In this document: one piece after another, positions 25,551-35,553 of the stretch | Numbering within the stretch: position 1 is the stretch's first letter | Layout of the letters: each line of letters starts with the position of its first letter | Source of the DNA: Ferriphaselus amnicola | Lineage (GTDB): Bacteria > Pseudomonadota > Gammaproteobacteria > Burkholderiales > Gallionellaceae | NCBI RefSeq assembly: GCF_000974685.2 | Contig: NZ_AP018738.1 | Location: 1,488,001 to 1,552,000 of the forward strand | Length of the DNA: 64,000 bases | Reading direction: 5' to 3' | Notes under the pieces: generated by a model | Told to the model about the DNA's origin: nothing | What the model saw: only the letters and a program-made list of their open reading frames with translations | Database searches by the model: none | Made by a program: the position numbers and the translations under genes

Positions 25551-26929
25551 TGACCATCAGCCTGCCGCGCGAGATCTTCAAGGCCTACGACATACGCGGC
25601 ATTGTCGGCAAGACGCTGACTTCTGGGATCGTAGAACTGATCGGTCACGCCCTAGGTTCGGAAGCCGTGGCACGCGGCCAGCACAGTATCGTGATCGGTC
25701 GCGATGGCCGCTTGTCTGGGCCGGAGTTCTCCGAAGCGCTGGCGCGCGGCATCCGGCAAAGCGGCATAGCCGTGATCGACATCGGCCAGGTCGCCACGCC
25801 CATGTCCTATTTCGCCGCCTACCAGCTCGGCACGCACTGCGCGGCGATGATCACCGGCAGCCACAATCCGCCGGAGTACAACGGCATCAAAATGGTGCTG
25901 GCGGACGAGACCTTGTCGGGCGAGGCCATCCAGCAGTTGCGCCTGCGCATAGAGCGCGGCGACCTCACCCACGGCAACGGTAGCTACGCGCGGCATGACA
26001 TCGCGGCGGAATACTACGCTCGCATCGTCGGCGACATCCGGCTGGTGCGCCCGATGAAGGTGACCGTGGATTGCGGCAACGGCGTGGCTGGGGCGTTCGT
26101 CGCCGAGCTGTACCGGCAACTGGGCTGTGAAGTCACTGAATTATTCTGCGAGGTGGACGGCCACTTCCCCAACCATCACCCCGACCCATCCGAACCGCAC
26201 AATCTGCAAGACCTGATCGCCGCACTCAAGCGCAACGACAGCGAGATCGGCCTCGCTTTCGACGGCGACGGCGACCGCCTCGGCGTGGTCACCAAGGACG
26301 GCAAGATCATCTACCCGGATCGGCAGTTGATGCTATTCGCCGCCGATGTGCTGAATCGCAATCCCGGTGCGGAGATCATCTACGACGTGAAATCCACCCG
26401 CCACCTTGCAGGCTGGATACGCCAGCACGGCGGCCAACCCACCTTGTGGAAGACTGGCCATTCGCTGATGAAAGCCAAGATGCGCGAGACCGGCGCGCTG
26501 CTGGCGGGTGAACTGAGCGGCCATGTGTTCTTCAAGGAGCGCTGGTACGGCTTCGACGACGCGCTCTACACCGGCGCACGCCTGCTGGAGATCCTGAGCA
26601 AAGTCGCCGACCCGAGCGCCACACTGAACAGCCTGCCTGATGCGATGAGCACACCGGAGCTGCACCTCAAACTCAGGGAAGGCGAAAATTTCGCTCTGAT
26701 CGAGCACATGAAGCAGCACGCAAAATTCACCGATGCGATAGAAATCATCACTCTCGACGGGCTGCGCGTGGAGTACGACGATGGCTTCGGATTGATGCGC
26801 TCATCCAACACCACACCGGTCATCACGCTCCGTTTCGAGGCAGATAATGCTGTTTCCTTACAGCGCGTTAAGAATGACTTCCGTCGCGCTCTATTAAGTG
26901 TCAATCCGGCGTTGAATCTGCCGTTCTAA
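25550..26929 (+). CDS. Phosphomannomutase/phosphoglucomutase
   Basis: An alpha-D-phosphohexomutase of 459 residues, related to AlgC/ManB, that interconverts hexose 1- and 6-phosphates for sugar-nucleotide synthesis. It shows FKAYDIRGIVG at the N-terminus, the phosphoserine loop TGSHNPPEYNG, the metal loop DGDGDR and GELSGHVFFKERW. The ATG at 25550 overlaps the waaF stop by one base; a GTG one codon earlier is an alternative. The waaF linkage fits a role in envelope polysaccharide. Confidence 0.93.
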   Translation: MTISLPREIFKAYDIRGIVGKTLTSGIVELIGHALGSEAVARGQHSIVIGRDGRLSGPEFSEALARGIRQSGIAVIDIGQVATPMSYFAAYQLGTHCAAMITGSHNPPEYNGIKMVLADETLSGEAIQQLRLRIERGDLTHGNGSYARHDIAAEYYARIVGDIRLVRPMKVTVDCGNGVAGAFVAELYRQLGCEVTELFCEVDGHFPNHHPDPSEPHNLQDLIAALKRNDSEIGLAFDGDGDRLGVVTKDGKIIYPDRQLMLFAADVLNRNPGAEIIYDVKSTRHLAGWIRQHGGQPTLWKTGHSLMKAKMRETGALLAGELSGHVFFKERWYGFDDALYTGARLLEILSKVADPSATLNSLPDAMSTPELHLKLREGENFALIEHMKQHAKFTDAIEIITLDGLRVEYDDGFGLMRSSNTTPVITLRFEADNAVSLQRVKNDFRRALLSVNPALNLPF

Positions 26930-26987
26930 GCCATTACACTGCACCCCCTTACAACTATAACCACCTTCGATCTTCAGAGGAGTCCAC

Positions 26988-28964
26988 ATGTCCGAGTCAA
27001 ACAGCATCGAATCCGTCTTGCACGAAACCCGCGTCTTCCCGCCTTCTGCCGAATTTGCGACGCGGGCCAATGTCTCCGGCATGGAGTCATACAAGGCGAT
27101 GGTGGCAGCATCCGAGGCTGATTATTCCGGTTACTGGGCAGACCTCGCGCGCAAGAACATCGACTGGAAGCAACCATTCACCAAGGTGCTGGACGAGAGC
27201 AACGCGCCGTTCTACAAGTGGTTCGAAGACGGCCTGCTGAACGTCTCCTACAACTGTCTGGATCGCCACCTCGCCACTCAGAGCGAAAAGACCGCAATCA
27301 TCTTCGAGGGCGACGACGGTAAAGTGACCCGTGTGAGCTACCGTGAGTTGCATGGCCGTGTCTGCCAGTTCGCCAACGGCCTAAAATCTCGCGGCATCAA
27401 GAAGGGCGACCGAGTCATCATCTACATGCCAATGAGCGTGGAAGCAGTAGTGGCGATGCAAGCCTGCGCGCGTATCGGCGCGATCCACTCAGTCGTATTC
27501 GGCGGCTTCTCTTCGAAAAGCCTACATGAGCGCATCACAGATGCGCAAGCCGTCGCCATCATCACTGCTGACGGCCAGTTCCGAGGCGGTCGTGCCATGC
27601 CACTAAAGCCCGCGGTTGATGAGGCTCTGACCATGGATGGATGCGAAAGCGTGCACAGTGTGATCGTCTATCGCCGCATTGGCGCAAGTATCGAGCTTGA
27701 TGATGACCGCGATATCTGGTGGCACGACTTGTTCAACAGCCAGTCCTCCGTGTGCGAGCCGGAATGGGTCAGCGCTGAACATCCGCTGTTCATCCTCTAC
27801 ACCTCCGGCTCGACGGGCACACCGAAGGGCGTACAACATTCTTCCGGCGGCTATCTGCTGGGTGCGATGACTTCCATCCAGTGGGTGTTCGACTACAAGC
27901 CGACCGACGTGTTCTGGTGCACCGCCGACGTGGGCTGGATCACTGGACACAGCTATGTCGCCTACGGCCCACTGGCGCTGGGCGCGACCCAAGTCGTGTT
28001 CGAAGGCGTACCGACCTACCCGGACGCAGGCCGCTTCTGGAAGATGATCCAAGACCACAAGGTCACCACCTTCTACACCGCACCGACCGCCATCCGTTCA
28101 CTGATCAAGCTGGGCGGCGACCTGCCCAAGCAATACGACCTGTCCAGCCTGCGCCTGCTGGGCTCGGTCGGCGAGCCGATCAACCCAGAAGCATGGATGT
28201 GGTATTACAACGTGGTCGGCCAAGGCCGTTGCCCCATCGTGGACACGTGGTGGCAGACCGAGACCGGCAGCCACATGATCTCGCCGCTGCCCGGCGCGAC
28301 CCCGATCAAGCCCGGCTCCTGCACCCTGCCCCTGCCCGGCATCCAGGCCGCCATCGTCAACGAGGCGGGCGATGAGGTACACGATCAACACGGCGGTTTC
28401 TTGGTCATCAAGAAGCCGTTTCCCTCGCAGATCCGCACCATTTGGGGCGACCCCGAGCGTTACAAGAAGAGCTATTTCCCTGAAGAGATGAAGGGCGCGT
28501 ATCTGGCGGGCGACTCGGCGCACCGCGATGCCGACGGCTATTTCTGGATCATGGGACGTATCGACGACGTGCTGAACGTCTCTGGTCACCGCTTGGGCAC
28601 GATGGAGATCGAGTCCGCGCTGGTCGCCAATCCGTTGGTCGCTGAAGCCGCTGTGGTCGGCAAACCGCACGACATCAAGGGCGAGGCCGTGGTCGCCTTC
28701 GTGGTGCTCAAGGGTGCACGGCCGGCTGATGCTGCTGCCGTCAAGAAACTGGCGGAAGAGCTGCGCAACTGGGTGGGCAAGGAGATCGGCCCGATCGCCA
28801 AACCGGACGAGATCCGTTTCGGCGAGAATCTGCCCAAGACCCGCTCCGGCAAGATCATGCGCCGCCTGCTGCGTGCCATCGCCAAGGGCGAAGAGATCAC
28901 GCAGGACACTTCGACGCTAGAGAACCCGGCCATTCTCGAACAGTTGAAGGAAGTCGTTCGCTGA
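26988..28964 (+). CDS. acs: Acetyl-CoA synthetase
   Basis: A 658-residue AMP-forming acetate-CoA ligase. The adenylation core [18 protein letters not shown], the acetate-pocket region around [16 protein letters not shown], the WWQTETG motif, and the C-terminal [11 protein letters not shown] with the regulatory Lys acetylation site are all present. It has an AGGAG ribosome-binding site. The hairpin that follows (28980-29018) has no T-run. Confidence 0.97.
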   Translation: MSESNSIESVLHETRVFPPSAEFATRANVSGMESYKAMVAASEADYSGYWADLARKNIDWKQPFTKVLDESNAPFYKWFEDGLLNVSYNCLDRHLATQSEKTAIIFEGDDGKVTRVSYRELHGRVCQFANGLKSRGIKKGDRVIIYMPMSVEAVVAMQACARIGAIHSVVFGGFSSKSLHERITDAQAVAIITADGQFRGGRAMPLKPAVDEALTMDGCESVHSVIVYRRIGASIELDDDRDIWWHDLFNSQSSVCEPEWVSAEHPLFILYTSGSTGTPKGVQHSSGGYLLGAMTSIQWVFDYKPTDVFWCTADVGWITGHSYVAYGPLALGATQVVFEGVPTYPDAGRFWKMIQDHKVTTFYTAPTAIRSLIKLGGDLPKQYDLSSLRLLGSVGEPINPEAWMWYYNVVGQGRCPIVDTWWQTETGSHMISPLPGATPIKPGSCTLPLPGIQAAIVNEAGDEVHDQHGGFLVIKKPFPSQIRTIWGDPERYKKSYFPEEMKGAYLAGDSAHRDADGYFWIMGRIDDVLNVSGHRLGTMEIESALVANPLVAEAAVVGKPHDIKGEAVVAFVVLKGARPADAAAVKKLAEELRNWVGKEIGPIAKPDEIRFGENLPKTRSGKIMRRLLRAIAKGEEITQDTSTLENPAILEQLKEVVR

Positions 28965-28979
28965 CCGGCAGGGTTTGAC

Positions 28980-29018
28980 CACAGGCTAATGCTCGCTTTG
29001 CGGACACTAGCCTGTGGC
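28980..29018. other. Inverted repeat after acs
   Basis: CCACAGGCTA (28980-28989) pairs perfectly with TAGCCTGTGG (29009-29018) across a 19-base loop. No T-run follows on either strand, so terminator activity is uncertain. The remaining gap to 29164 shows nothing else. Confidence 0.4.
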
Positions 29019-29164
29019 ACTTACCTGCAATTTTCAACCTCAACTCCCGCGCAACCGTCGGCATCACCGAACGGCCCATACCGCCTCGATCATGAATACA
29101 GCATTGCGCCATTGGCTCAAGACTCATTTTTCGGTGCACTTATCCCCGTAGAAAATTGGAACAA

Positions 29165-29572
29165 ATGGAATCAAACATTGTTGCTGAAGCTGCCCACGCA
29201 ACCCTTAATGGAAGCATTCCTTTTCCAGAGGTTGTTCGTAGGTTAGTAGAAACGGGCGTTGAGTATTACCACGTCGATTATGTGGCGCTGCAAATGACCT
29301 ATTACAGCGCCTCATGCGGGGTTTTAAAGACCCCGATCAACTATGAGGGACTGCCTTCGGTAGCAAGTGAGTTCGATCTTGTTGGACTTCGCGCTGCGAT
29401 TCTCGACAGCCAACAAAATGGTCAGCATTTCCGCGATTTCACCCAGCGAGCGATTAACGCCGGTGTTCAAGGTTACATTGCATTTCTAGTTGACCAGCGT
29501 GTCACGTATTGGGGACGCGGCGGCAACCAGCACACTGAATGGTTTCCAGGTGCGCAGCCTGGTAAAGCGTAA
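29165..29572 (+). CDS. DUF1398 family protein
   Basis: A 135-residue soluble protein that I match to DUF1398 by the pattern GSIPFPEVVRRLVETGVEYYHVDY followed by a tyrosine-rich strand. Members such as E. coli YbcV are of unknown function. The start is uncertain: a TTG three codons earlier (29156) is also possible, and the ribosome-binding site is weak. It stands alone after acs. Confidence 0.6.
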   Translation: MESNIVAEAAHATLNGSIPFPEVVRRLVETGVEYYHVDYVALQMTYYSASCGVLKTPINYEGLPSVASEFDLVGLRAAILDSQQNGQHFRDFTQRAINAGVQGYIAFLVDQRVTYWGRGGNQHTEWFPGAQPGKA

Positions 29573-29634
29573 ATAACACCCAACACGCGCTCATAATAGG
29601 GTTTCAACTTCCACCCGAAGAGGTTTAGTGAAGA

Positions 29635-29967
29635 ATGTTCTACGTCAACGGCACTCTGCTGACTGAGTGGTTACCAGCCACGTTGTCGGCGCACTTCAAT
29701 CGCGAGGGGCTTGCTTCGGAAGTTAGAGACTCCCAACACTACGAAACTGGGCAGTATGTCCGCATATGGCACGCTGATGCGCACATAACCCTTGAACGTG
29801 CTGGAGCAGCGGAATACCTCGTTCGTGCTGACAGCGAGACGTATCCCACCCTGACTGATGTGTGCATCCATCTTTCGCATCACTTCTCAAAAGCGGGCTT
29901 GCGCTACAAACTGGAAATATACGATGAGGACGATCAGTTGCTCAACGAGTATCCCGTGGCACGGTGA
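29635..29967 (+). CDS. Hypothetical protein
   Basis: A 110-residue protein that I do not recognise. It is soluble, acidic toward the C-terminus (YDEDDQ) and rich in His and Tyr, with no signal peptide or membrane helix. The start is ATG at 29635 behind a modest purine run. It follows the DUF1398 gene by 62 bases on the same strand and precedes the zinc cluster. It may be a small domain of a larger family; coding is supported only by length and codon pattern. Confidence 0.5.
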   Translation: MFYVNGTLLTEWLPATLSAHFNREGLASEVRDSQHYETGQYVRIWHADAHITLERAGAAEYLVRADSETYPTLTDVCIHLSHHFSKAGLRYKLEIYDEDDQLLNEYPVAR

Positions 29968-30136
29968 CTCGAAAGTAGTTAAGTTTTTTGATCGATAGAT
30001 TACAAACCTTCAAGAGCCCCACCCCAGCGGTCGAGGCATTGGCTTCGTGACTGAGGAAAAATAAGCACTACGCCCAGAGCAAGGGGCGGTGTCGCCACAT
30101 TGCCAGAACCTAGATACTTTGTTATGGTGCTCCGCC

Positions 30137-30442
30137 ATGAAACGTATCCGCCTGATCCTGCTGCTCGCTTTCGCCCTGCTGTTCGTACAGCAAGGCGGCT
30201 TGGCGCATGGCATCGCGCATACGCTGGCGGAGCAGCAGCAATCGTTGCCGCACGATGCACCGTGCGAGCTGTGCGCGGCTTACGCGCAACTTGGCAGCGC
30301 ACCGATCAGCGTGCCGTCTCTGCCGCCGATACTGGCGCTGCGCGAAGCAGTCGCCCCCGCGCCGCACGTTGAATTCCGTTCCATCTCTGTACTTGCCGCC
30401 TCTGCGCGCGCACCGCCCGCCTCGCCCCTGATGTCCATCTGA
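30137..30442 (+). CDS. Small exported protein with a CxxC motif, zinc-cluster associated
   Basis: A 101-residue protein with an N-terminal hydrophobic signal (residues 4-20). It is followed by a HGIAH segment and CELC, a His/Cys pattern that could bind a metal, then a Pro/Ala-rich tail. Small proteins of this DUF2946-like kind often accompany metal-uptake genes. It precedes an outer-membrane protein gene by 47 bases and heads the cluster. The function is inferred from context only. Confidence 0.55.
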   Translation: MKRIRLILLLAFALLFVQQGGLAHGIAHTLAEQQQSLPHDAPCELCAAYAQLGSAPISVPSLPPILALREAVAPAPHVEFRSISVLAASARAPPASPLMSI

Positions 30443-30489
30443 ACCGCGTCCCTGCTGGGGCACATCGTTTCATTTTTTCGGGGAATATC

Positions 30490-31830
30490 ATGAAGCATTA
30501 CCTATTGCTAGGCTTGGCCCTGTGCGCGCCACTCAATGCCGTCGCCGCCAGCGACGAAGAACTGCGCACCTTGCGCGATGAGTTAAAACAACTGAAAGAA
30601 AATTACCAGCAACGGCTGGAGCAACTTGAGTCGCGCTTGCAACAGGCCGAACAGCGAGCAGCCGAAATGCCCGTAGCCGCACCTGTGGCGCAGGTTCGCA
30701 GCGAGCCAGCGGCCAGCGCCTACAACCCCGCCATTTCGCTGATTCTGGCGGGAACCTACGGCAATCTGCAACTCGATCCCGCGATACCGCCCACCGGATT
30801 TGCCATGTCTGCGCACTCTCCTGCTTCGCAAGGATTCAATCTGGGTGAGTCCGAGTTGGGCTTCAGCGCCAGCATCGACCCACGCTTTCGCGGTGTCGCC
30901 ACGCTGGCATTGGGCGCGGCAGGTGGCGTGTCGGTGGAGAACGCCTTTATTGACACCACGGCGCTGGGCAACGGGGTGAAGCTGCGCTTCGGCCGCTTCT
31001 TCTCCGGCTTGGGCTATTTGAATGAGGTTCACGCTCATGCTTGGGATTTCGTCGATCAACCGCTAGTCTATCGCTCTCTGTGGAACAACCAACTAGGCGA
31101 AGATGGCATCCAGCTCAAATGGCTGGCACCCACCGACACGTTTGTTGAACTGGGTGCCGAACTGGCGCGCGGTCGTGGTTTTCCCGGCTCGGATCGAACC
31201 AAGAACGGCTCCGGCGCGGGCGTGCTGTTCGCCCATGTCGGCGGCGATGTGGGCGCGAGTCACAACTGGCGCGTGGGGGCGTCGCTGCACCAGACGCAAC
31301 AGAGTGACTGGCAAAGCGCGGGCGTGCCCGATCTGCTCGGCACACCGGGCGGCGTGACCGATGCGTTCACCGGTGACGTGCGCACTGGCGGCGTGGACTT
31401 CGTATGGAAGTACGCGCCCGACGGCAACAGTTCCAGCACCAGCCTCAAGCTGCAAGGCGAATATTTCCGCCGCCAGCAAAGCGGCTTGCTAAGTTACAAC
31501 CTCGCCACCACTGACAGCTACGCCGTGACGCAAAGCGGCTGGTATCTGCAAGGCGTGTACAAGTTCATGCCGGAATGGCGCGTCGGTGTGCGCTACGACC
31601 AGCTCGATCCGGGTACGGCGACGGTGGGCGCGCTCAACGCCGCCAACGTCATCAGCAGTTACGGCTACACCCCGCGCCGCACCAGCGTGATGTTCGACTA
31701 CAGCCCCAGTGAATTCTCGCGCCTGCGTCTGCAATTCGCTCGCGACCAGTCACGACTAGCGCTGCCGGACAACCAGATGTTCCTGCAATATTTAATGAGC
31801 TTGGGCGCACACGGCGCGCACGGCTACTAG
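30490..31830 (+). CDS. Outer-membrane beta-barrel protein of the zinc cluster
   Basis: A 446-residue protein with a signal peptide (ends AVAA, about residue 20), a coiled coil (about 22-60) like those that trimerise some porins, and a beta-barrel with many short aromatic strands. It ends in a His-containing tail (AHGAHGY). It lies 9 bases upstream of an ABC metal-binding protein gene, so it may let zinc or a related metal cross the outer membrane. That role is inferred from context; no close family with known function is recognised. Confidence 0.65.
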   Translation: MKHYLLLGLALCAPLNAVAASDEELRTLRDELKQLKENYQQRLEQLESRLQQAEQRAAEMPVAAPVAQVRSEPAASAYNPAISLILAGTYGNLQLDPAIPPTGFAMSAHSPASQGFNLGESELGFSASIDPRFRGVATLALGAAGGVSVENAFIDTTALGNGVKLRFGRFFSGLGYLNEVHAHAWDFVDQPLVYRSLWNNQLGEDGIQLKWLAPTDTFVELGAELARGRGFPGSDRTKNGSGAGVLFAHVGGDVGASHNWRVGASLHQTQQSDWQSAGVPDLLGTPGGVTDAFTGDVRTGGVDFVWKYAPDGNSSSTSLKLQGEYFRRQQSGLLSYNLATTDSYAVTQSGWYLQGVYKFMPEWRVGVRYDQLDPGTATVGALNAANVISSYGYTPRRTSVMFDYSPSEFSRLRLQFARDQSRLALPDNQMFLQYLMSLGAHGAHGY

Positions 31831-31839
31831 GAGCCCAAC

Positions 31840-32733
31840 ATGAAAAGACTCTCTTTACTGCTTCTGGCGTGGGCATTGGCCCTGCCTGCCCAGGCGCTCA
31901 ATATCTTCGCTTGCGAACCAGAGTGGGCGGCGCTGGCGCAGGAACTGGCGGGCGACAAGACCAGCATCTACAGCGCCACGGTCGGCACACAAGATCCGCA
32001 TCGCGTCGAGGCCCGCCCTAGCCTGATCGCCAAAGCACGGCGTGCCGACCTGCGCATCTGCACCGGCGCGGAACTGGAAGTCGGCTGGTTGCCGGTGGTA
32101 TTGCGTGAATCGGCCAATCCCGCCATCCAGCCCGGACAACTCGGCGCATTCGAGGCAGCGGCTTACGTCACCATGATGGATGTGCCGACCCGACTCGATC
32201 GTTCAGAAGGTGATGTCCATCCCGGTGGCAATCCGCACATCCAGCTCGACCCGCGCAACTATCTGCCCATCGCACAGGCGTTGGCGCAACGACTGGCGCA
32301 GCTCGACCCCGTTAATGCAGCGAGCTACCAACAGCGTCACGCCAGCTTCCATCAGAACTGGTTAGCCGCTATCGCCCGCTGGGAAAAACAGGCTGCACCA
32401 CTGAAAGGCCAGCCCATCGCCGTGCAGCACAAAGGCTTTCCCTATCTGGAAAACTGGCTGGGGATGAAAGAAATCGTCGCTCTGGAACCCAAGCCCGGCA
32501 TGGAGCCCAGCGCCGCACATCTCGCCACGGTACTGGGAAAATTGCAGACCCAGCCGGTGCGTATGGTGCTGCGCGCCGCCTACCAAAGCCCGCGTCCGTC
32601 CGAATGGCTGGCCGAACGCGCGCACATTCCATCGGTGGAATTGCCATTCACCGTGGGTGGTGATGGCGTGGCCAAGGACTTGTACGGGCTGTTCGACGAT
32701 ACGCTGACGCGCTTGCTGGCGGGGCTGAAATGA
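31840..32733 (+). CDS. Metal ABC transporter substrate-binding protein, ZnuA/TroA type
   Basis: A 297-residue periplasmic binding protein with a signal peptide (about 1-19). The putative metal-ligand histidines are His54 (TQDPHRV), His133 (GNPHIQLDP) and His197 (VQHKGF), matching cluster A-1 (TroA) zinc or manganese binding proteins. It has no His-rich loop like that of ZnuA proper. It overlaps the permease gene by 4 bases (ATGA). Confidence 0.82.
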   Translation: MKRLSLLLLAWALALPAQALNIFACEPEWAALAQELAGDKTSIYSATVGTQDPHRVEARPSLIAKARRADLRICTGAELEVGWLPVVLRESANPAIQPGQLGAFEAAAYVTMMDVPTRLDRSEGDVHPGGNPHIQLDPRNYLPIAQALAQRLAQLDPVNAASYQQRHASFHQNWLAAIARWEKQAAPLKGQPIAVQHKGFPYLENWLGMKEIVALEPKPGMEPSAAHLATVLGKLQTQPVRMVLRAAYQSPRPSEWLAERAHIPSVELPFTVGGDGVAKDLYGLFDDTLTRLLAGLK

Positions 32734-33488
32734 CGCTCGACGACTGGAGCCTACTCTACCCCGCCCTGCTCGCCGGGCTGCTGGTGCTGACCACGCACAT
32801 TCCGCTGGGGATGCGCGTACTGCAACGTGGCGTGATCTTTGCCGACCTCGCCATCGCCCAGATGGCTGGGCTGGGCGTGATCGCGGCGGGATTGTTCGAG
32901 TTGGAGCATTCACCTCTAGCGCTGCAACTGTGCGCCGTCGCCAGCGCCTTGCTGGGTGCTGCACTGTTAGCAGCACTGGAACGCTGGCCACTGGCCGCGC
33001 GCGAGGCGGGCATCGGCCTGCTGTTCGTGCTCGCCGCCAGCGGTGGCATCCTGCTGATGAGCCGCGACGTACACGCAGGCGAACATCTCAAGGACTTGCT
33101 GGTCGGGCAGATTCTTTGGGTCAACCACGGCCAGCTCACCGCCGTCGCTGTGCTTTCTGCCGTCGTCCTCGCCGCCTTGCGCACTTTTGGCGAGCGACTG
33201 GGACATTTCGGTTTCTACGCCCTGTTCGCCCTCGCCGTCACTGCCTCGGTGCAACTGGTCGGCGTGTATCTGGTATTCGCCAGCCTGATCGTCCCCGCAC
33301 TGGCAACCCGCACTTTGATGCGAAACCGCCTAGTGATCGCCTTCGCCATCGGCAGCATCGGCTATGTGCTGGGCTTGTGGCTTTCGGTCTGGCAAGACCT
33401 ACCGACGGGCGCGACCATCGTGTGGACGATGGCGCTGACCGGCGGTCTGGCTGCAATCCGCTATAATCCGCGCCATTCACCCGACTGA
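32730..33488 (+). CDS. Metal ABC transporter permease, ZnuB type
   Basis: A 252-residue inner-membrane permease of the ABC-3 family with about eight hydrophobic segments. The family pattern includes RGVIFADLAIAQMAGLG near the N-terminus and FALAVTASVQLVGVYLVFASLIVPA in the second half. It partners the upstream binding protein. No ATPase gene is present in the cluster, so the energising subunit must be encoded elsewhere. Confidence 0.85.
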   Translation: MTLDDWSLLYPALLAGLLVLTTHIPLGMRVLQRGVIFADLAIAQMAGLGVIAAGLFELEHSPLALQLCAVASALLGAALLAALERWPLAAREAGIGLLFVLAASGGILLMSRDVHAGEHLKDLLVGQILWVNHGQLTAVAVLSAVVLAALRTFGERLGHFGFYALFALAVTASVQLVGVYLVFASLIVPALATRTLMRNRLVIAFAIGSIGYVLGLWLSVWQDLPTGATIVWTMALTGGLAAIRYNPRHSPD

Positions 33489-33496
33489 TACGCACC

Positions 33497-34312
33497 ATGA
33501 CTGACCGTTACGCCGTGATCGGCCACCCCATCTCGCACAGCAAATCGCCGTTGATCCATAAGATGTTCGCCGAACAGACCGGTCAGGACATCAGCTACGA
33601 AGCCATCGAAGCCCCGCTGGACGGCTTCGCCGCGACCATCGAACGACTGCGTGCGGAGGGTTACAAAGGCTGCAATGTCACGGTGCCGTTCAAGTTTGAG
33701 GCATATCGTCTGGTCAGCTCGCAACAGCGAGCTAGGATCGAGGCCGAACTGGCAAAAGCAGTAAATACCTTGTCCTTTCTTGACGATAGTCAGATTTTTG
33801 GCGACAACACCGATGGCATCGGACTAGTACAGGACATCCAGCAGAATCTCAAGGTGGTGCTGAGTGGGAAGCGCGTATTACTGATGGGGGCAGGCGGCGC
33901 CGCTTACGGAGTTGCGCTCCCGCTACTGAATGCAGAAGCAAAGCTTGTGGTTGCCAATCGCACTGAAGACAAAGCTTTTGAGCTGGCATCGAGGTTTAAC
34001 GCTGACCGCATCACGGGTTGCGGTTATGAAGCCCTGTCCGGTCAGCAATTCGATGTGGTCATTAACGCCACCTCCAGCGGTTTGTCCGACGAGTTGCCGC
34101 CGCTGCCCCCCGGCATTTTCGCCCCCGGCGCCTTGGCCTACGACATGATGTATGGCCGCGAGACGCCGTTCATGCGCTTCGCTCGCGAGCAAGGAGCTGC
34201 GCAGGTCGCCGACGGACTAGGAATGCTGGTCGAACAAGCCGCCGAGGCCTTCTACATCTGGTGCGGCGTGCGCCCTGACACTGTGCCGGTGCTGGCGGCG
34301 CTGCGGGGCTGA
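33497..34312 (+). CDS. aroE: Shikimate dehydrogenase (NADP)
   Basis: A 271-residue enzyme of the shikimate pathway reducing 3-dehydroshikimate. Key parts are SHSKSPLIHKMF (substrate serines), NVTVPFK with the catalytic Lys, NTDGIG with the catalytic Asp, and the NADP-binding GAGGAAYG. Eight bases separate it from the permease gene, and the next gene follows one base after its stop codon. Confidence 0.96.
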   Translation: MTDRYAVIGHPISHSKSPLIHKMFAEQTGQDISYEAIEAPLDGFAATIERLRAEGYKGCNVTVPFKFEAYRLVSSQQRARIEAELAKAVNTLSFLDDSQIFGDNTDGIGLVQDIQQNLKVVLSGKRVLLMGAGGAAYGVALPLLNAEAKLVVANRTEDKAFELASRFNADRITGCGYEALSGQQFDVVINATSSGLSDELPPLPPGIFAPGALAYDMMYGRETPFMRFAREQGAAQVADGLGMLVEQAAEAFYIWCGVRPDTVPVLAALRG

Positions 34313-34313
34313 G

Positions 34314-35006
34314 ATGCGTATTTGGTACTGGGTCTGGCGCCTCTTCGCGCTGCTGTTCCTGCTGTTGCTGGTCTATCAGTTGTGGATCTTCGCCCACGTC
34401 TGGTGGTGGCGCGACCACAATCCGTCCACCAGCGCCTTCATGGAAGACCGGCTGGAGATCATGCAGAACAAGAATCCCGACGCCGAACTGAAACACCAGT
34501 GGGTGCCTTATGCCAAGATATCCAACAATCTCAAGCGCGCGCTGATCGTTTCCGAGGATGCCAAGTTCGTGGATCACGAGGGCTTCGACTGGGACGGCAT
34601 CGAGAAGGCCTACGAGAAGAATCTGAAGAAGGGCAAGATCGTCGCGGGCGGCTCGACCATCAGCCAGCAACTCGCCAAGAACCTGTTTCTGTCTGGGGCA
34701 CGGTCACCCTTTCGCAAGCTGGAAGAGGCGGCGATCACGCTGATGCTGGAAAATATGATGAGCAAGCGGCGCATCTTGGAAATCTATTTGAACGTGATCG
34801 AATGGGGCAACGGCGTGTTCGGAGCGGAAGCGGCGGCGCGGCATTACTACCGCAGTAGCGCAGCCCAACTCGGCCCTGAACAGGCCGCTAGGCTCGCTGC
34901 GATGGTGCCGAACCCGCGCTATTACGACAAGCACCGCGAAGCAAAAGGATTGATGAAAAAGACCGGCATCATCCTCTCACGCATGCATCAGGCAGAGATT
35001 CCTTAG
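34314..35006 (+). CDS. mtgA: Monofunctional peptidoglycan glycosyltransferase
   Basis: A 230-residue GT51 enzyme with one N-terminal membrane helix (about residues 8-28). The catalytic Glu lies in VSEDAKFVDHEGFDW, and GGSTISQQLAKNLFLS and KRRILEIYLNVIEWG are conserved motifs. It polymerises lipid II into glycan strands. It follows aroE by one base, a common betaproteobacterial pairing. Confidence 0.96.
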   Translation: MRIWYWVWRLFALLFLLLLVYQLWIFAHVWWWRDHNPSTSAFMEDRLEIMQNKNPDAELKHQWVPYAKISNNLKRALIVSEDAKFVDHEGFDWDGIEKAYEKNLKKGKIVAGGSTISQQLAKNLFLSGARSPFRKLEEAAITLMLENMMSKRRILEIYLNVIEWGNGVFGAEAAARHYYRSSAAQLGPEQAARLAAMVPNPRYYDKHREAKGLMKKTGIILSRMHQAEIP

Positions 35007-35032
35007 CACTCAGCACTCAAACAGCTTGAAGC

Positions 35033-35494
35033 CTACTTACCGATTCCTTCACCCTTGGAGGCTTGCGACATTGCGCCGGCTTCCATGACCAAAGTCACCA
35101 TCACGGCGAGCAGGGTGGGCAGAATGGCGATGCGTGTCAGCGCTGTCCACAGGATGTGTTGCATCGATGCCTGCGTTGTCAGGCTGACCAACCAAGCTAG
35201 GAATATCAAGGTCGCCGACACTGCGTAGCCCGCCATCAACCACAGGCAGCGACGGAACGCCAATTGCCAATGCGCTGCGGCGTACGCTGAGTGAGTAGAT
35301 GCTCGGCTACGCTTGTAGATATATGCGACAACGGACAAAGACAAGGTCAACGGCAGTAGTAATCCATACATGCCGATGTTGATAGCGATAGCCGCTGGGG
35401 TCATCAGCAGATCGAACATGAACACACTACTAATAAAGAGATTATGCGGCGCCTGCGCTAGCTTCTTTTCGGCATCATTCGCGGGATGAATCAT
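35033..35494 (-). CDS. Membrane protein of unknown function
   Basis: A 153-residue inner-membrane protein with about four hydrophobic helices (roughly 18-40, 43-62, 85-108 and 118-140). I do not recognise the family; the layout resembles DUF4870-like small membrane proteins. The start at 35494 has an excellent AGGAGG ribosome-binding site and was preferred over one 12 codons upstream. It is convergent with mtgA and stands alone. Confidence 0.6.
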   Translation of the reverse strand: MIHPANDAEKKLAQAPHNLFISSVFMFDLLMTPAAIAINIGMYGLLLPLTLSLSVVAYIYKRSRASTHSAYAAAHWQLAFRRCLWLMAGYAVSATLIFLAWLVSLTTQASMQHILWTALTRIAILPTLLAVMVTLVMEAGAMSQASKGEGIGK

Positions 35495-35553
35495 ACGACC
35501 TCCTGATCTGGTAATAGCTCTTCGGCGCACTATTTCGCCGCTCGCGCAGTATA

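Noticed and set aside
30100-30128. TTGCCA and TATGGT with 17-base spacing before the zinc cluster
   Set aside because: The -10 ends only 8 bases before the ATG, which would give a nearly leaderless message. No clear Zur palindrome was seen, so I did not call it.
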